Positions 54,090 to 62,711 of a stretch of DNA of 64,000 nucleotides are shown in pieces. The notes below the pieces were generated by a model. The model was not told the origin of the DNA. It saw only the letters and a list, made by a program, of their open reading frames with translations, and did not search any database. How positions within the stretch are numbered: the first letter of the stretch is position 1; the number at the start of each line of letters is the position of its first letter. The stretch is from Niveispirillum cyanobacteriorum (lineage in GTDB: Bacteria > Pseudomonadota > Alphaproteobacteria > Azospirillales > Azospirillaceae), in assembly GCF_002868735.1 (NCBI RefSeq), contig NZ_CP025611.1:1234501-1298500 (forward strand), written 5' to 3'. A program made the translations under genes and the position numbers.

Positions 54090-54743
54090 ATGCCGAGACG
54101 GAGCAAAAACGCAGCGGTTGCTGCCCTTGAGACAGTGATCGAGAACCATGTTGCCGGCCGTATAAGACTTCGTCGCGGCCTCTTAGGCATGAGCCAGTCT
54201 GACCTTGCAAAGGCCTTGGGCATTACCTTCCAGCAGGTTCAGAAGTACGAGCGCGGATCAAATCGCGTCTCGGTCGGGAAGCTCTATCGGCTTGCTGATA
54301 TTCTGGATGTTCCGCTGACATTCTTCTTCGACGGGCTGGACGTTCCTGATATGCGTCGGCCGCCGGAAAGCTTTGCCGCGACAGCCGAAGGCTCCTCCCC
54401 CATCCTGTCCCGCCGCGAACTCGACCTGCTGCGCGCCTGGAAATCGGCGCCGGAAGAAGTTGCGGATGCCGTCGGTTCGCTTCTGCGCGCGGTTTCCCCA
54501 AACGCTGGATATGATGAAGAAGCGGCCGCCGCGGCCGCCGCAAACCGTCAATATACGGCCCCCGCCGAAACGACGATCCCGACGCCTACGATTGAGGCGC
54601 CGCGCCGCCGTGGCCCCGTGCCCGGCAGCAAGCGTCAGCCAAAAGTCACCGACGATGCCGCCGCTGCTGGTGGTCGCCGCCGCCGCGGCGCAATCTGGGA
54701 CCCGGCTGATATCCGCGATTATGGCGAAGGCGAAGGCGACTGA
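54090..54743 (+). CDS. XRE-family regulator
   Basis: A 217-residue protein with an N-terminal helix-turn-helix (GRIRLRRGLLGMSQSDLAKALGITFQQVQKYERG spans residues about 23-56) typical of a large alphaproteobacterial XRE group. Its C-terminal 90 residues are low-complexity Ala/Arg/Pro with a final IWDPADIRDYGE. Target unknown. A strong terminator follows. Confidence 0.85.
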   Translation: MPRRSKNAAVAALETVIENHVAGRIRLRRGLLGMSQSDLAKALGITFQQVQKYERGSNRVSVGKLYRLADILDVPLTFFFDGLDVPDMRRPPESFAATAEGSSPILSRRELDLLRAWKSAPEEVADAVGSLLRAVSPNAGYDEEAAAAAAANRQYTAPAETTIPTPTIEAPRRRGPVPGSKRQPKVTDDAAAAGGRRRRGAIWDPADIRDYGEGEGD

Positions 54744-54762
54744 ACTTCCACAGCCACGTTCA

Positions 54763-54795
54763 GGCCCCGGCGACCATGTCGCCGGGGCCATTTTC
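54763..54795 (+). terminator. Terminator of the XRE gene
   Basis: Stem GGCCCCGGCGA / TCGCCGGGGCC with loop CCATG, followed by ATTTTCT, 20 bases after the stop. Confidence 0.9.
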
Positions 54796-54828
54796 TTGGA
54801 ACTAATCCCAATAAAACCCACGATGGAT

Positions 54829-54863
54829 ACTTACAATAAAACCAGCCCGGTTTCGTTGTAAGT
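54829..54863. other. Second hairpin in the XRE/PRMT intergenic region
   Basis: ACTTACAA pairs with TTGTAAGT, then a 2/2 internal loop, then AAACC with GGTTT around AGCCC. It lies 57 bases after the stop of the convergent TPR-PRMT gene, before the XRE terminator. Function uncertain, possibly a leftward terminator or a small RNA element. Confidence 0.35.
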
Positions 54864-54919
54864 CGATGCAACGAACCTCGCCGGACTCAGGTTGTTTCCC
54901 AAACGGACACCGTCGTCGA

Positions 54920-56242
54920 TCAGGGATGAAATGACATCCAGACATTGAAGCTGTCATGCAGCGCATCAATGGTGATCCCCTGCCCCCGTTTCACATCGAA
55001 CGGGCGGTCCGGCAGATAGAATCCTGGTTGCCAGCCACTGGCCGGGCTGTCGACAAACGGGCTGTTCTCAAATGTGACGCCGTCGCCGAAATCCAGCCAG
55101 ACCCACTGCGCCAGAGCCACACAACGGCCCTCAGTATTGGCGGGCAGAATGAAGCGCACCTGTTCTGACGCGGGAATCGGTCCACCCGTAAAATCAAACG
55201 TGAATGGATCTGCGGCGACGGACAATGCCACCGGCTGTACCAGTCTTGCGTCATAACGCACAGACCGGGGATAGAGGCGGTTGAAGGCCGACAAGTCGAA
55301 GCCGCTGGTCGGCCCCGTGAACAGATGCATTTCCAGTAGGGCGCCGCCCGCCAAGGCGCAGCGCACGCCGCCGCGTGCCGGCAGGATGCGGGCATCGGGC
55401 TTCAACAGGCGGGCACGCGCATCGGCCACCGCCGGGATGATCCGTTCCGACAGGAAGTCGCTGGCCACAATCTCCGACAAAAGCACGTCCGCCGGACGCG
55501 GCAGGACACCGCCGACCTGCAGCGCCGTGGACAGGGTGTTCACCACGGTGATCCTGTCCGACAGGCCATTTGCGGCGATCACCGCCCGCGCCGTCTCCGC
55601 GATCCAGGGCACCGCCTCGCAGGTCACGACCTGCGCGCCGGCCCGTGCTGCCATCATGGCCAGCAGGCCAGAGCCGGTGCCGATCTCCAGCACCAGATCG
55701 CCGGGCTTCACCTGAGCCTTGATCGCCGCCTCATAGGCGTCGTTGCGAGGCGCATCATTGACCATGGGCACATGCCAAAGCGGCAGCATGCGGGTGCGCA
55801 GTTTGGAGTGGAGAAGCTGCGCCTCGACAAAGTCGGGCTTCAGGGCCAGGGCTTGGCTCACCTGCTCCAGCGCTTCTTCCAGCTTGTCCTGCTCACGATA
55901 GGCGGCGGCCAGGTTGAAGCGTCCAACCGGGTCATCCGGCTCGATCGCCACGGATTTCTCAAAGGAAACCCGCGCCTCATCCATGCGGCCCAGCTTCTGG
56001 TGGCACAAACCGATATTGAAGTTCAGACCCCGAAAACTCGGATCGGCTTTTCCTGCCTTCTCAAAGGCTGTCAGGGCCTCGGCCCATTTCTCCTGCGCCT
56101 TCAGGACAAGGCCCAGATTCCAGGAAACCGGCGCCATGCCGGGGCGCAGCTTGTCGATCTGCCGGTACAGTTTCTCAGCCTCGGCCCAGCTTCCATCATT
56201 CTGGCGAGAAACGGCCTGGGCGAAGATGCGGTTGAGGTCCAT
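54920..56242 (-). CDS. TPR repeats fused to a PRMT-like methyltransferase
   Basis: A 440-residue protein. Residues 1-145 are about four TPR repeats (SWAEAEKLYRQ, KWAEALTAFEKAGKADP, RMDEARVSFEKSVAIEP, KLEEALEQVSQALALKP). Residues 150-440 resemble the protein-arginine methyltransferase class: WHVPMVNDAPRNDAY, LEIGTGSGLLAMMA (motif I) and a double-Glu-like loop LLSEIVASDFLSE. The WH-PM-ND pattern is close to the PRMT7/9 branch, and PRMT9 also has N-terminal TPRs. The substrate may be a protein or something else. I trimmed to MDLNRIFAQA at 56242. Confidence 0.82.
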   Translation of the reverse strand: MDLNRIFAQAVSRQNDGSWAEAEKLYRQIDKLRPGMAPVSWNLGLVLKAQEKWAEALTAFEKAGKADPSFRGLNFNIGLCHQKLGRMDEARVSFEKSVAIEPDDPVGRFNLAAAYREQDKLEEALEQVSQALALKPDFVEAQLLHSKLRTRMLPLWHVPMVNDAPRNDAYEAAIKAQVKPGDLVLEIGTGSGLLAMMAARAGAQVVTCEAVPWIAETARAVIAANGLSDRITVVNTLSTALQVGGVLPRPADVLLSEIVASDFLSERIIPAVADARARLLKPDARILPARGGVRCALAGGALLEMHLFTGPTSGFDLSAFNRLYPRSVRYDARLVQPVALSVAADPFTFDFTGGPIPASEQVRFILPANTEGRCVALAQWVWLDFGDGVTFENSPFVDSPASGWQPGFYLPDRPFDVKRGQGITIDALHDSFNVWMSFHP

Positions 56243-56384
56243 GGCAGCTGCTTTTGCATCAAGGGGATATGCGTGATTGTGGCTCAGGCGATGCCGGCCA
56301 ATCAACCATGATCGGCACTGGCATCACGCGGCGTTGCCGCTATGCTGCGCACCAACCCAATTCCCGAAACGGAAAGCCCCAGAG

Positions 56385-56600
56385 ATGCCCCTGCCCGACG
56401 CGCACCCGACCGTGAAGAAGCGGCGCAGCCAGTTGCTGAACCACCTGCTGGCCTATTTCTTCTTCGCGGTCATCATCGTGCCGGTGAACTTCTTCATCAC
56501 CCCGGACAAGGTGTGGTTCTTCTGGCCATTGGTCGGCTGGATGGGACCGCTGGCCCTGCACACCGCCTATGCCATGGGGATGTTCGACAAAAAGGATTAA
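56385..56600 (+). CDS. Two-transmembrane-helix protein
   Basis: A 71-residue protein with a basic N-terminus and two membrane helices (about residues 19-36 and 42-60), ending MGMFDKKD. It resembles the 2TM domain family of unknown function. The frame is open upstream; I took the ATG at 56385. It overlaps the convergent purD stop by 4 bases. Confidence 0.75.
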   Translation: MPLPDAHPTVKKRRSQLLNHLLAYFFFAVIIVPVNFFITPDKVWFFWPLVGWMGPLALHTAYAMGMFDKKD

Positions 56601-57892
56601 AGCCCGCGCGCCATGGCGCGCCAGGCGATATCGCGGCGGCAGAACCCTTCCTTCCAGTCGATGCGATCCACCGCCTCATAGGCCTTGGACCGGGCATCGG
56701 CCACGCGCGGCGCGATAGCGGTGACGCCCAGGACACGGCCGCCATTGGCCAGGATGGCGCCATCGGCCCCTTCCTTGGTGCCGGCATGGAAAATCTCCAC
56801 GCCATCCACCTGCCCGGCTGCCGGCAGGTTTCCGATGCGCGTGCCCTTCAGATAATCGCCGGGATAGCCCTCGGCGGCCATGACGACGCAGAGTGCTGCC
56901 TCGTCATGCCATTCCGGCTCCTGGCCCGACACATCGCCCTTGGCCGCGGACAGCAGCAGCGGCACCAGATCGGATTTCAAACGACGCATCAGCACCTGGC
57001 ATTCCGGATCGCCGAAGCGGACATTATATTCCAGCAGCTTCGGGACCGGCTGCCCGTCCGGCCCGGTCACCACCATGATGCCCGCAAACAGCACGCCGAT
57101 GAAGGGCTTACCCTCTGCCGCCATGCCCCGCACGGTCGGCAGGATCATCTTGTCCATGATCTGCGCCTCGATGGCCGGCGTCAGAACAGGGGCGGGGCTG
57201 TAGGTGCCCATGCCGCCGGTATTGGGGCCCTGGTCGCCATCATAGGCGCGCTTATGATCCTGCGCGCCGGCCAGGGCCACAGCATTGGTGCCGTCGCAGA
57301 TGGCGAAGAAGCTGGCCTCCTCCCCATCCAGGAATTCCTCGATCACCAGTTCGGCCCCGGCATCGCCGAAGCGGCGGCCGACCATGGCCTCCTCAATGGC
57401 GGCATAGGCCTCATCCACGCTCTGGCAGATGGTGACACCCTTGCCGGCGGCCAGACCGTCCGTCTTGACCACGATGGGGGCGCCGTGCCGGGCCACGAAT
57501 TCCTTGGCGGCACCCATGTCGGTGAAGCGGCCATAGGCGGCGGTGGGCACACCGAACCGGGCCACGGCATCCTTCATGAAGCCCTTGGACCCTTCCAGAG
57601 CCGCCGCCGCCTGCGACGGGCCGAAAGTGGGGATACCAGCGGCGCGCAGCGCATCGGCCAGACCCAGGACCAGCGGCTCCTCCGGCCCGACCACAACAAA
57701 GTCGACACCTTCCGCGGTCGCGAAGGCAGTGATGCCCGCCACGTCATTGGCCGACAGCGGCACCAGCGTCGCCACATCCCTGATCCCGGCATTGCCGGGG
57801 GCGCAGTACAGCGTGTCGCACAGGGGGGAACGCTTGATGGCCCAGCACAGCGCATGTTCGCGACCACCGGAACCCACGACCAGAATCTTCAT
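56597..57892 (-). CDS. purD: Phosphoribosylamine-glycine ligase
   Basis: A 431-residue ATP-grasp enzyme of purine synthesis. MKILVVGSGGREHALCWAI is the N-terminal domain; VVKTDGLAAGKGV is the ATP-binding Lys region; GDQGPNTGGMGTYSP and VRFGDPECQVLM are the conserved substrate/metal motifs. The length is standard. Confidence 0.97.
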   Translation of the reverse strand: MKILVVGSGGREHALCWAIKRSPLCDTLYCAPGNAGIRDVATLVPLSANDVAGITAFATAEGVDFVVVGPEEPLVLGLADALRAAGIPTFGPSQAAAALEGSKGFMKDAVARFGVPTAAYGRFTDMGAAKEFVARHGAPIVVKTDGLAAGKGVTICQSVDEAYAAIEEAMVGRRFGDAGAELVIEEFLDGEEASFFAICDGTNAVALAGAQDHKRAYDGDQGPNTGGMGTYSPAPVLTPAIEAQIMDKMILPTVRGMAAEGKPFIGVLFAGIMVVTGPDGQPVPKLLEYNVRFGDPECQVLMRRLKSDLVPLLLSAAKGDVSGQEPEWHDEAALCVVMAAEGYPGDYLKGTRIGNLPAAGQVDGVEIFHAGTKEGADGAILANGGRVLGVTAIAPRVADARSKAYEAVDRIDWKEGFCRRDIAWRAMARGL

Positions 57893-57985
57893 GGCTCAAT
57901 CCCCCTGCTGCTGCCGTTTGGCGGCGGTTGCTTAGCATGGGTTGGGGGACGGGTCACCCGGCGGTGTGGGATGGCGCCAATGCGT

Positions 57986-59077
57986 TCAGCCGCGTGCAAC
58001 GGTCAGCAGCCGGGCGAACCGGTCGGCAATGGCGTCCGGTTCGTGCGCCATCGTCGCGTCGCCCACCACCATCTCCGTACAGCAATGCCCCCGTACCGGC
58101 AGGGGGATGACACGGCCAAAGCACCAGATGCCTTCCACCCGCGCCATACGCTCCAGTGCGTTCGCCAGGGCCGGGGCCGCTACCGGCCAGACCAGCCGGA
58201 AGGAATTGCACATCACCCGGTCGGCGGCCCACGGGGCATCGCGGGTCGACAGCGCTTCGGCCAAGGCGGCGGCATGCGCGTGGTAATCGCCCATACGCGG
58301 CAGGAAATGACGCAACCCGTACAGCCCACCCAGCACATAAGGGAACGCCGTGTAAAGATTGCCCCCCATGCGCGACCGCCAGGGTTTCAGCGTGTCCAGA
58401 AACGCCGCCTCCCCCACGACCAAGGCTCCACCCGGCGCGCCCAGCCCTTTATACAGGCTGACATAGGCGCTGTCGGCCAGGGCCGCGATCTCCGCCAGTG
58501 AGCGGCCATAGAAGGGCTGCGTCTCCCACAGCCGCGCACCGTCCAGGTGGAAGGCGATCCCCTGTTCCCGGCACCAGGCAGACATGGCGACCAGGTCCTC
58601 CCACGACGGCGCGCGGAAGCCGGCATTGCGCAGCGGCAACTCCACAACCACGGCGGCCAGCGGTTCCTTAACCCCCTGAAGATCGGCCAGGGTAAAGGGT
58701 GCATCATCCGGCCCGATCCGCACCAGCCGCAGATCGGACAGCCGCTCCACCGCATCCGACTCGTCCGCCGCAATATGGCTTTTGGGATGAACGGCCACCA
58801 GCCGCCGGCCTGTGCGCTCCCGATGCGCAAACAGCACCGCCTGCTGCCCCACCACCGCCTTGTGGAAAAACAGGGCCGTCGGCTTGCCCAGCAGGCCCGC
58901 CACCTGCGCCTGCAACAGGTCGATGCCGGGACCGACATTATACTCATCGCCCGCCAGCTCAATCTCTGGCATGGCCAGCATCCGCTCCATCCAAACACGC
59001 GGTGTGATCGGCCCATTCCCATGCAGGAAGGTCTGGCAGGTCGCACGCAAGGCGCGGTCGATGATGATGGAGGTCAT
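57986..59077 (-). CDS. PLP-dependent beta-eliminating lyase / threonine aldolase-like
   Basis: A 363-residue fold-type-I PLP enzyme similar to low-specificity L-threonine aldolases. GKPTALFFHKAVVGQQAVL, FHLDGARLWE (PLP-pyridine Asp) and YVSLYKGLGAPGGALVVG (Schiff-base Lys in YKG) are visible. It would cleave threonine or a related beta-hydroxy amino acid to glycine plus aldehyde. It is not obviously part of the cob operon that follows. Start at CAT 59075-59077. Confidence 0.85.
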   Translation of the reverse strand: MTSIIIDRALRATCQTFLHGNGPITPRVWMERMLAMPEIELAGDEYNVGPGIDLLQAQVAGLLGKPTALFFHKAVVGQQAVLFAHRERTGRRLVAVHPKSHIAADESDAVERLSDLRLVRIGPDDAPFTLADLQGVKEPLAAVVVELPLRNAGFRAPSWEDLVAMSAWCREQGIAFHLDGARLWETQPFYGRSLAEIAALADSAYVSLYKGLGAPGGALVVGEAAFLDTLKPWRSRMGGNLYTAFPYVLGGLYGLRHFLPRMGDYHAHAAALAEALSTRDAPWAADRVMCNSFRLVWPVAAPALANALERMARVEGIWCFGRVIPLPVRGHCCTEMVVGDATMAHEPDAIADRFARLLTVARG

Positions 59078-59146
59078 GGGTTTGCTTCCTGCTGCTCAAT
59101 TGGCGGGCAGGATGGGCAATTGGCCCCGTGGTTTCAACATTGCCGG

Positions 59147-59169
59147 ATATGGCCAGATGCCCATATGAT
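59147..59169 (+). promoter_or_regulatory. Operator and -10 of the RES/Xre module
   Basis: ATATGG (59147-59152) / CCATAT (59161-59166) inverted repeat with an 8-base spacer. It overlaps TATGAT (59164-59169), a good -10, about 25 bases before the antitoxin start. This is expected for autorepression by the antitoxin-toxin complex. Confidence 0.55.
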
Positions 59170-59194
59170 AAAGGCAAATAGCCAGGAGCGTACG

Positions 59195-59605
59195 ATGCAG
59201 CCGGCGCGTGTTCAGGAAATAATCGGCGGATCAGGCGGCAGCGGCCTTCATCTGGTACGGATGATCCGCGACGGGCTGCCTGTGGATGCTATCGACCATG
59301 TCCTGAATGGCGGCTGGCTGAACGCGGTGGAGATGGACCGCATCATCCTTCCCCGCCGCACCCTGTCCAACCGGCGCAAGACGGGCCGGCTGACGGCGGA
59401 ACAATCGGACCGGCTGGTGCGTGTGGTCCGGCTTCTGGCGCTGTCGGCGGAGACGTTTGGCAATCGGGAAAAGGCAGCACGCTGGCTACGCCGCCCGACA
59501 TCGGCGCTGGGCGGGGAACAACCGCTGGACCTGCTGGACACCGATGAAGGGGCGCGGGCGGTGGAGAACCTGCTGGGCCGCATTGCCCATGGCATCGCTG
59601 CGTGA
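59195..59605 (+). CDS. Xre/MbcA/ParS-family antitoxin
   Basis: A 136-residue antitoxin. The N-terminal half is an HTH-like Xre segment (LPVDAIDHVLNGGWLNAVEM, RRTLSNRRKTGRLTAEQSDR), and residues 100-136 are the DUF2384 toxin-binding domain (AARWLRRPTSALGGEQPLDLLDT). AGGAGCG lies 5 bases before the ATG. Its stop overlaps the toxin start (GTGA). It neutralises the toxin and probably represses the operon. Confidence 0.88.
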   Translation: MQPARVQEIIGGSGGSGLHLVRMIRDGLPVDAIDHVLNGGWLNAVEMDRIILPRRTLSNRRKTGRLTAEQSDRLVRVVRLLALSAETFGNREKAARWLRRPTSALGGEQPLDLLDTDEGARAVENLLGRIAHGIAA

Positions 59606-60042
59606 CCAGCGGTTGGCGCATCTGCCGCGCGCCCTTTGCCGACCTGTCGGGCGAAGGGGCGCGGCTTTATGGCGGACGCTGGAACCAGCCCGGCCTGCCC
59701 CTTGTCTATCTTGCGGAAACAGCGGCGCTGGCTGTGCTGGAAGTGCGGGTGCATCTGGACCTGTCGCCCGATCTGCTACCCGATGATTATGTGTTGTGCG
59801 AGGTGTCCTTGACCGGTGTGCCGGTGGAGAGGGTGACCGAACTGCCAGCGGATACGGCGATTTTCGGCACGGACTGGCTGCGCTCCGCCCGCACTGCTGT
59901 CCTGTCCGTGCCGTCGCTGATCGTGCCGGAAAGCCGCAATCTGCTGCTGAACCCGGGCCATCCCGAAGCAAACGGCGCCCGCATCACCGGCAGCCGCGCT
60001 TTCAGCTTCGACCGCCGGCTGTGGGCGCCGTTCACGTCCTGA
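59602..60042 (+). CDS. RES-domain NAD+-degrading toxin
   Basis: A 146-residue toxin of the RES family (MbcT/ParT type), which depletes NAD+ or ADP-ribosylates targets in known members. GARLYGGRWNQPG with the conserved Arg and GGRWN, LVYLAETAALAVLE with the Glu, and a C-terminal FSFDRRLW are present. It starts at GTG 59602, overlapping the antitoxin by 4 bases. All expected active-site residues are intact. Confidence 0.9.
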   Translation: MTSGWRICRAPFADLSGEGARLYGGRWNQPGLPLVYLAETAALAVLEVRVHLDLSPDLLPDDYVLCEVSLTGVPVERVTELPADTAIFGTDWLRSARTAVLSVPSLIVPESRNLLLNPGHPEANGARITGSRAFSFDRRLWAPFTS

Positions 60043-61122
60043 TCAATGCACCGACCCGGCGGGCTTTTCGCCCTTGGCCGACACCCCGGCCTCGGCAAAG
60101 GTCGCCATGTTCAGGTGACAGGCAAGGGCAGAGCGCAGGACGGGGATGGTCAGGGCCGCACCCGATGCCTCGCCCAGGCGCATGTCGAATTCGAACAACG
60201 GGCGCTTGTTGATGGCGGTCAGCAGGCGGGCATGGCCCGGCTCCGCGCTGCGATGGGCAACAATGCAATGGTCCAGCGCCTTGGGATCGGCTTTGTACAG
60301 GACGGCAGCCGCAGCGGTGCAGGCAAACCCATCCAGGACGACCGGCACACGGGCCAGACGGCAGGCGATGATGGCACCCATGATGGCGGCCAGTTCCTGC
60401 CCGCCCAGGCAGCGCAGCGCCTCGAACGGGTCGGTCAGGGCCGTGGGGTTGGCGGCTAGCCCCGCCTCCACCGCCGCGATCTTGCGCTTGATGCCTTCGC
60501 TGTCCACGCCCGTACCGGGGCCGACCCAGTCGGACGCCGGGCCACCGAACAGGGCTGCGCACAAGGCGGCGGCTGATGTGGTGTTACCGATGCCCATTTC
60601 GCCCAGACACAGCAGGTGCAGGCCCGGTTCGATGGCCATCATGCCATAGGCGGCGGCGCGGGCGCAGACCTCCTCGCTCATCGCCGGGCCTTGGGTGAAG
60701 TCAGCCGTCGGATGGTCCAGGTCCATCTCATGCACGCGCAGGTCGGCATCATGCAGTTCAGCCAGCTGATTGATGGCGGCGTGACCATTGATGAAGGCCT
60801 GCACCATCTGTCCCGTCACCGCGGGCGGATAGGCCGACACGCCACGCTGCGCCACGCCATGGGCGCCGGCAAAGATCACGATGCGCGGATGGGTCAGCTC
60901 CGGCGGCGCCTTGCCCTGCCACGTGGCCAGCCATTGCACCAACTCCTCCAGCCGGCCCAGCGCGCCGGGTGGCTTCAGCAGGGTCTGCTCACGCTGCATC
61001 GCCGCCGTCGCGGACTCCAGGTCAGGACCCGGCAGGTCCGCTAGCACGCGGCGGATTTCCTCCAGGCTGGGCAGGCCTTCATCATCGTGGTGGTGATGGG
61101 AATGGTCGTGATGGCCGGACAT
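60043..61122 (-). CDS. cobT: Nicotinate-nucleotide-dimethylbenzimidazole phosphoribosyltransferase
   Basis: A 359-residue enzyme making alpha-ribazole phosphate for the lower ligand of cobalamin. RIVIFAGAHGVAQRGVSAYP, CLGEMGIGNTTSAAALCAAL and ALVVGLDGFACTAAA-like segments, including a catalytic Glu in GEASGAAL, identify the family. The N-terminus is unusual: MSGHHDHSHHHHDDEG is a His-rich tract that could bind metal. AGGAACG precedes the ATG at 61122. It is divergent from cobS. Confidence 0.93.
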   Translation of the reverse strand: MSGHHDHSHHHHDDEGLPSLEEIRRVLADLPGPDLESATAAMQREQTLLKPPGALGRLEELVQWLATWQGKAPPELTHPRIVIFAGAHGVAQRGVSAYPPAVTGQMVQAFINGHAAINQLAELHDADLRVHEMDLDHPTADFTQGPAMSEEVCARAAAYGMMAIEPGLHLLCLGEMGIGNTTSAAALCAALFGGPASDWVGPGTGVDSEGIKRKIAAVEAGLAANPTALTDPFEALRCLGGQELAAIMGAIIACRLARVPVVLDGFACTAAAAVLYKADPKALDHCIVAHRSAEPGHARLLTAINKRPLFEFDMRLGEASGAALTIPVLRSALACHLNMATFAEAGVSAKGEKPAGSVH

Positions 61123-61224
61123 GGGACGTTCCTGAAGCGATTGTATCATGGTTTCCGTCTGGCCCCCTGCGTGGGTGCCGGAACGGTGCTGGCGGTGAAA
61201 GCCACACTGGCCTATACCGATGTC

Positions 61225-62031
61225 ATGAGCGATGCAACAAAGCAGCACAGGCCCCAACCGCTCGCGGAATTCATGGCGGCCACCATCTTCCTGACCCGCC
61301 TGCCCCTGCGCTGGAAGGGCGACTGGCCGGACGACCTGAACCGGCGTGCCCTGTCGTGGTTCCCTATTGTGGGCTGCCTGATCGGGGTAGCCGGTGGTGT
61401 GCTCTACTGGGCACTAACTGTTGCGGGTCTGGCGCCGTTGCTGGCCGCCATCGTCACTGTCGCCGCCCTGACCTGGCTGACAGGGGCCCTGCATGAGGAT
61501 GGGCTGGCCGACGTCGCCGATGGATTCGGCGGTGGGCGGGATAAAGAGGCAAAGCTGTCCATCATGAAGGACAGCCGGGTCGGCACCTATGGTTCCATGG
61601 CCCTGATCCTGGTGGTGCTGGCCCGTGTCGGCGTGCTGGCCACGCTGGCCGATCCGCGCACGGTTGCACTGGCGCTGATCGGTGCGCATGCCTTCTCGCG
61701 CGGCCTGCTGCCGCTGGTGAAGCTGGCCCTGCCCGATGCCCGCCTGAAAGGTGTGTCGGCGGACCAAGGGCGGCCCGACAGCGCACGCGCTCTGGTCGCC
61801 CTGCTGATCGGCTTTACCCTGGCCGCCACGGCCCTAAACAAGTTGCATCTGGCTTCCGGCATGATCAGCCTGTCGGTCATGGCCATCTCCGCCGCCGCCG
61901 TGTGGGGCGTGGCACGACTGTCAAAGAAGCAGATCGGCGGCGTCACCGGTGACGTGCTGGGTGCCGGGCAGCAAATGGCCGAAATCGGCTTTCTTCTGGC
62001 CCTGGCCGCCGTCATTCCGGCCTCGACATGA
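61225..62031 (+). CDS. cobS: Cobalamin-5'-phosphate synthase
   Basis: A 268-residue membrane enzyme that joins GDP-cobinamide and alpha-ribazole (phosphate). FLTRLPLRW is the conserved N-terminus; TGALHEDGLADVADGFGGGRDKEAKLSIMKDSRVGTYG carries the acidic active-site cluster; the rest is transmembrane helices. Start at ATG 61225. It overlaps cobC by 4 bases (ATGA). Confidence 0.95.
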   Translation: MSDATKQHRPQPLAEFMAATIFLTRLPLRWKGDWPDDLNRRALSWFPIVGCLIGVAGGVLYWALTVAGLAPLLAAIVTVAALTWLTGALHEDGLADVADGFGGGRDKEAKLSIMKDSRVGTYGSMALILVVLARVGVLATLADPRTVALALIGAHAFSRGLLPLVKLALPDARLKGVSADQGRPDSARALVALLIGFTLAATALNKLHLASGMISLSVMAISAAAVWGVARLSKKQIGGVTGDVLGAGQQMAEIGFLLALAAVIPAST

Positions 62032-62660
62032 GCGTTGATGGCGCTGTCACCCGCTGGTGGTGGGTGCGCCATGCGCCCTTGTCGCTGCCGCCGGGCACCA
62101 TTGCCGGACAGATGGATGCGGATGTCGATCTTTCCGATACCGGAATGATTGAGGGCGCGCGATCCTGGCTGCCCGACAATGCCATCTGGCTGACCACACC
62201 CCTGTCACGCAGCGTGCAGTCGGCGGCTGCATTGACGCCCGATCAGCCTACCCTTGGCGTGCCCGACCTGACCGAACAGGATTTCGGGTCCTGGCATGGC
62301 CGTACCCATGCGGAAATCTGGGATAGCGAGCGGGCGACGGCCGAGCATTTCTGGCAGGATCCTGCCGGTAACGCCCCACCGGGTGGCGAAAGCTTTGCGG
62401 ACCTATGTGCGCGGGTGTCGGCCGCAATCATGCGCGAAACGGCGGCCCATCAAGGCCGCGACATCGTGATGGTTGGCCATGCCGGTCCTATCCGCGCCGC
62501 CATGGCGCTGGCGCTGGGCCTGTCGCCGGCGGGGGTGCTGTCGGTTGCCGTTGATCACTGGCACCTGTTCCGGATGGACCATCTGGCCCTGGGCCATGGG
62601 GACGGGCAATGGCGCCTTATCGGCGCCAATATTCCGCCATGTCGGGGCCGCTTGCTTTGA
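62028..62660 (+). CDS. cobC: Alpha-ribazole phosphatase-like histidine phosphatase
   Basis: A 210-residue histidine-phosphatase-superfamily protein. The phospho-His motif is VRHAP (RHA in place of the usual RHG). DLTEQDFGSWHG and VGHAGPIRAAMAL supply the remaining catalytic Glu, His and Arg. The overlap with cobS places it in cobalamin lower-ligand assembly. Confidence 0.85.
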   Translation: MSVDGAVTRWWWVRHAPLSLPPGTIAGQMDADVDLSDTGMIEGARSWLPDNAIWLTTPLSRSVQSAAALTPDQPTLGVPDLTEQDFGSWHGRTHAEIWDSERATAEHFWQDPAGNAPPGGESFADLCARVSAAIMRETAAHQGRDIVMVGHAGPIRAAMALALGLSPAGVLSVAVDHWHLFRMDHLALGHGDGQWRLIGANIPPCRGRLL

Positions 62661-62711
62661 TTAGGCATTGCGGGCATTGAGAGCATGTTCGCGAAATAAG
62701 GGAGCGGAGAA

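Noticed and set aside
53762-54223. Minus-strand frame of 153 codons
   Set aside because: Overlaps the XRE gene start, has no domain and a non-coding composition.
61123-61224. Possible cobalamin riboswitch before cobS/cobT
   Set aside because: Only a GGTGCC-like and a GCCACA-like string; the B12-box and core helices are missing and the gap is too short.
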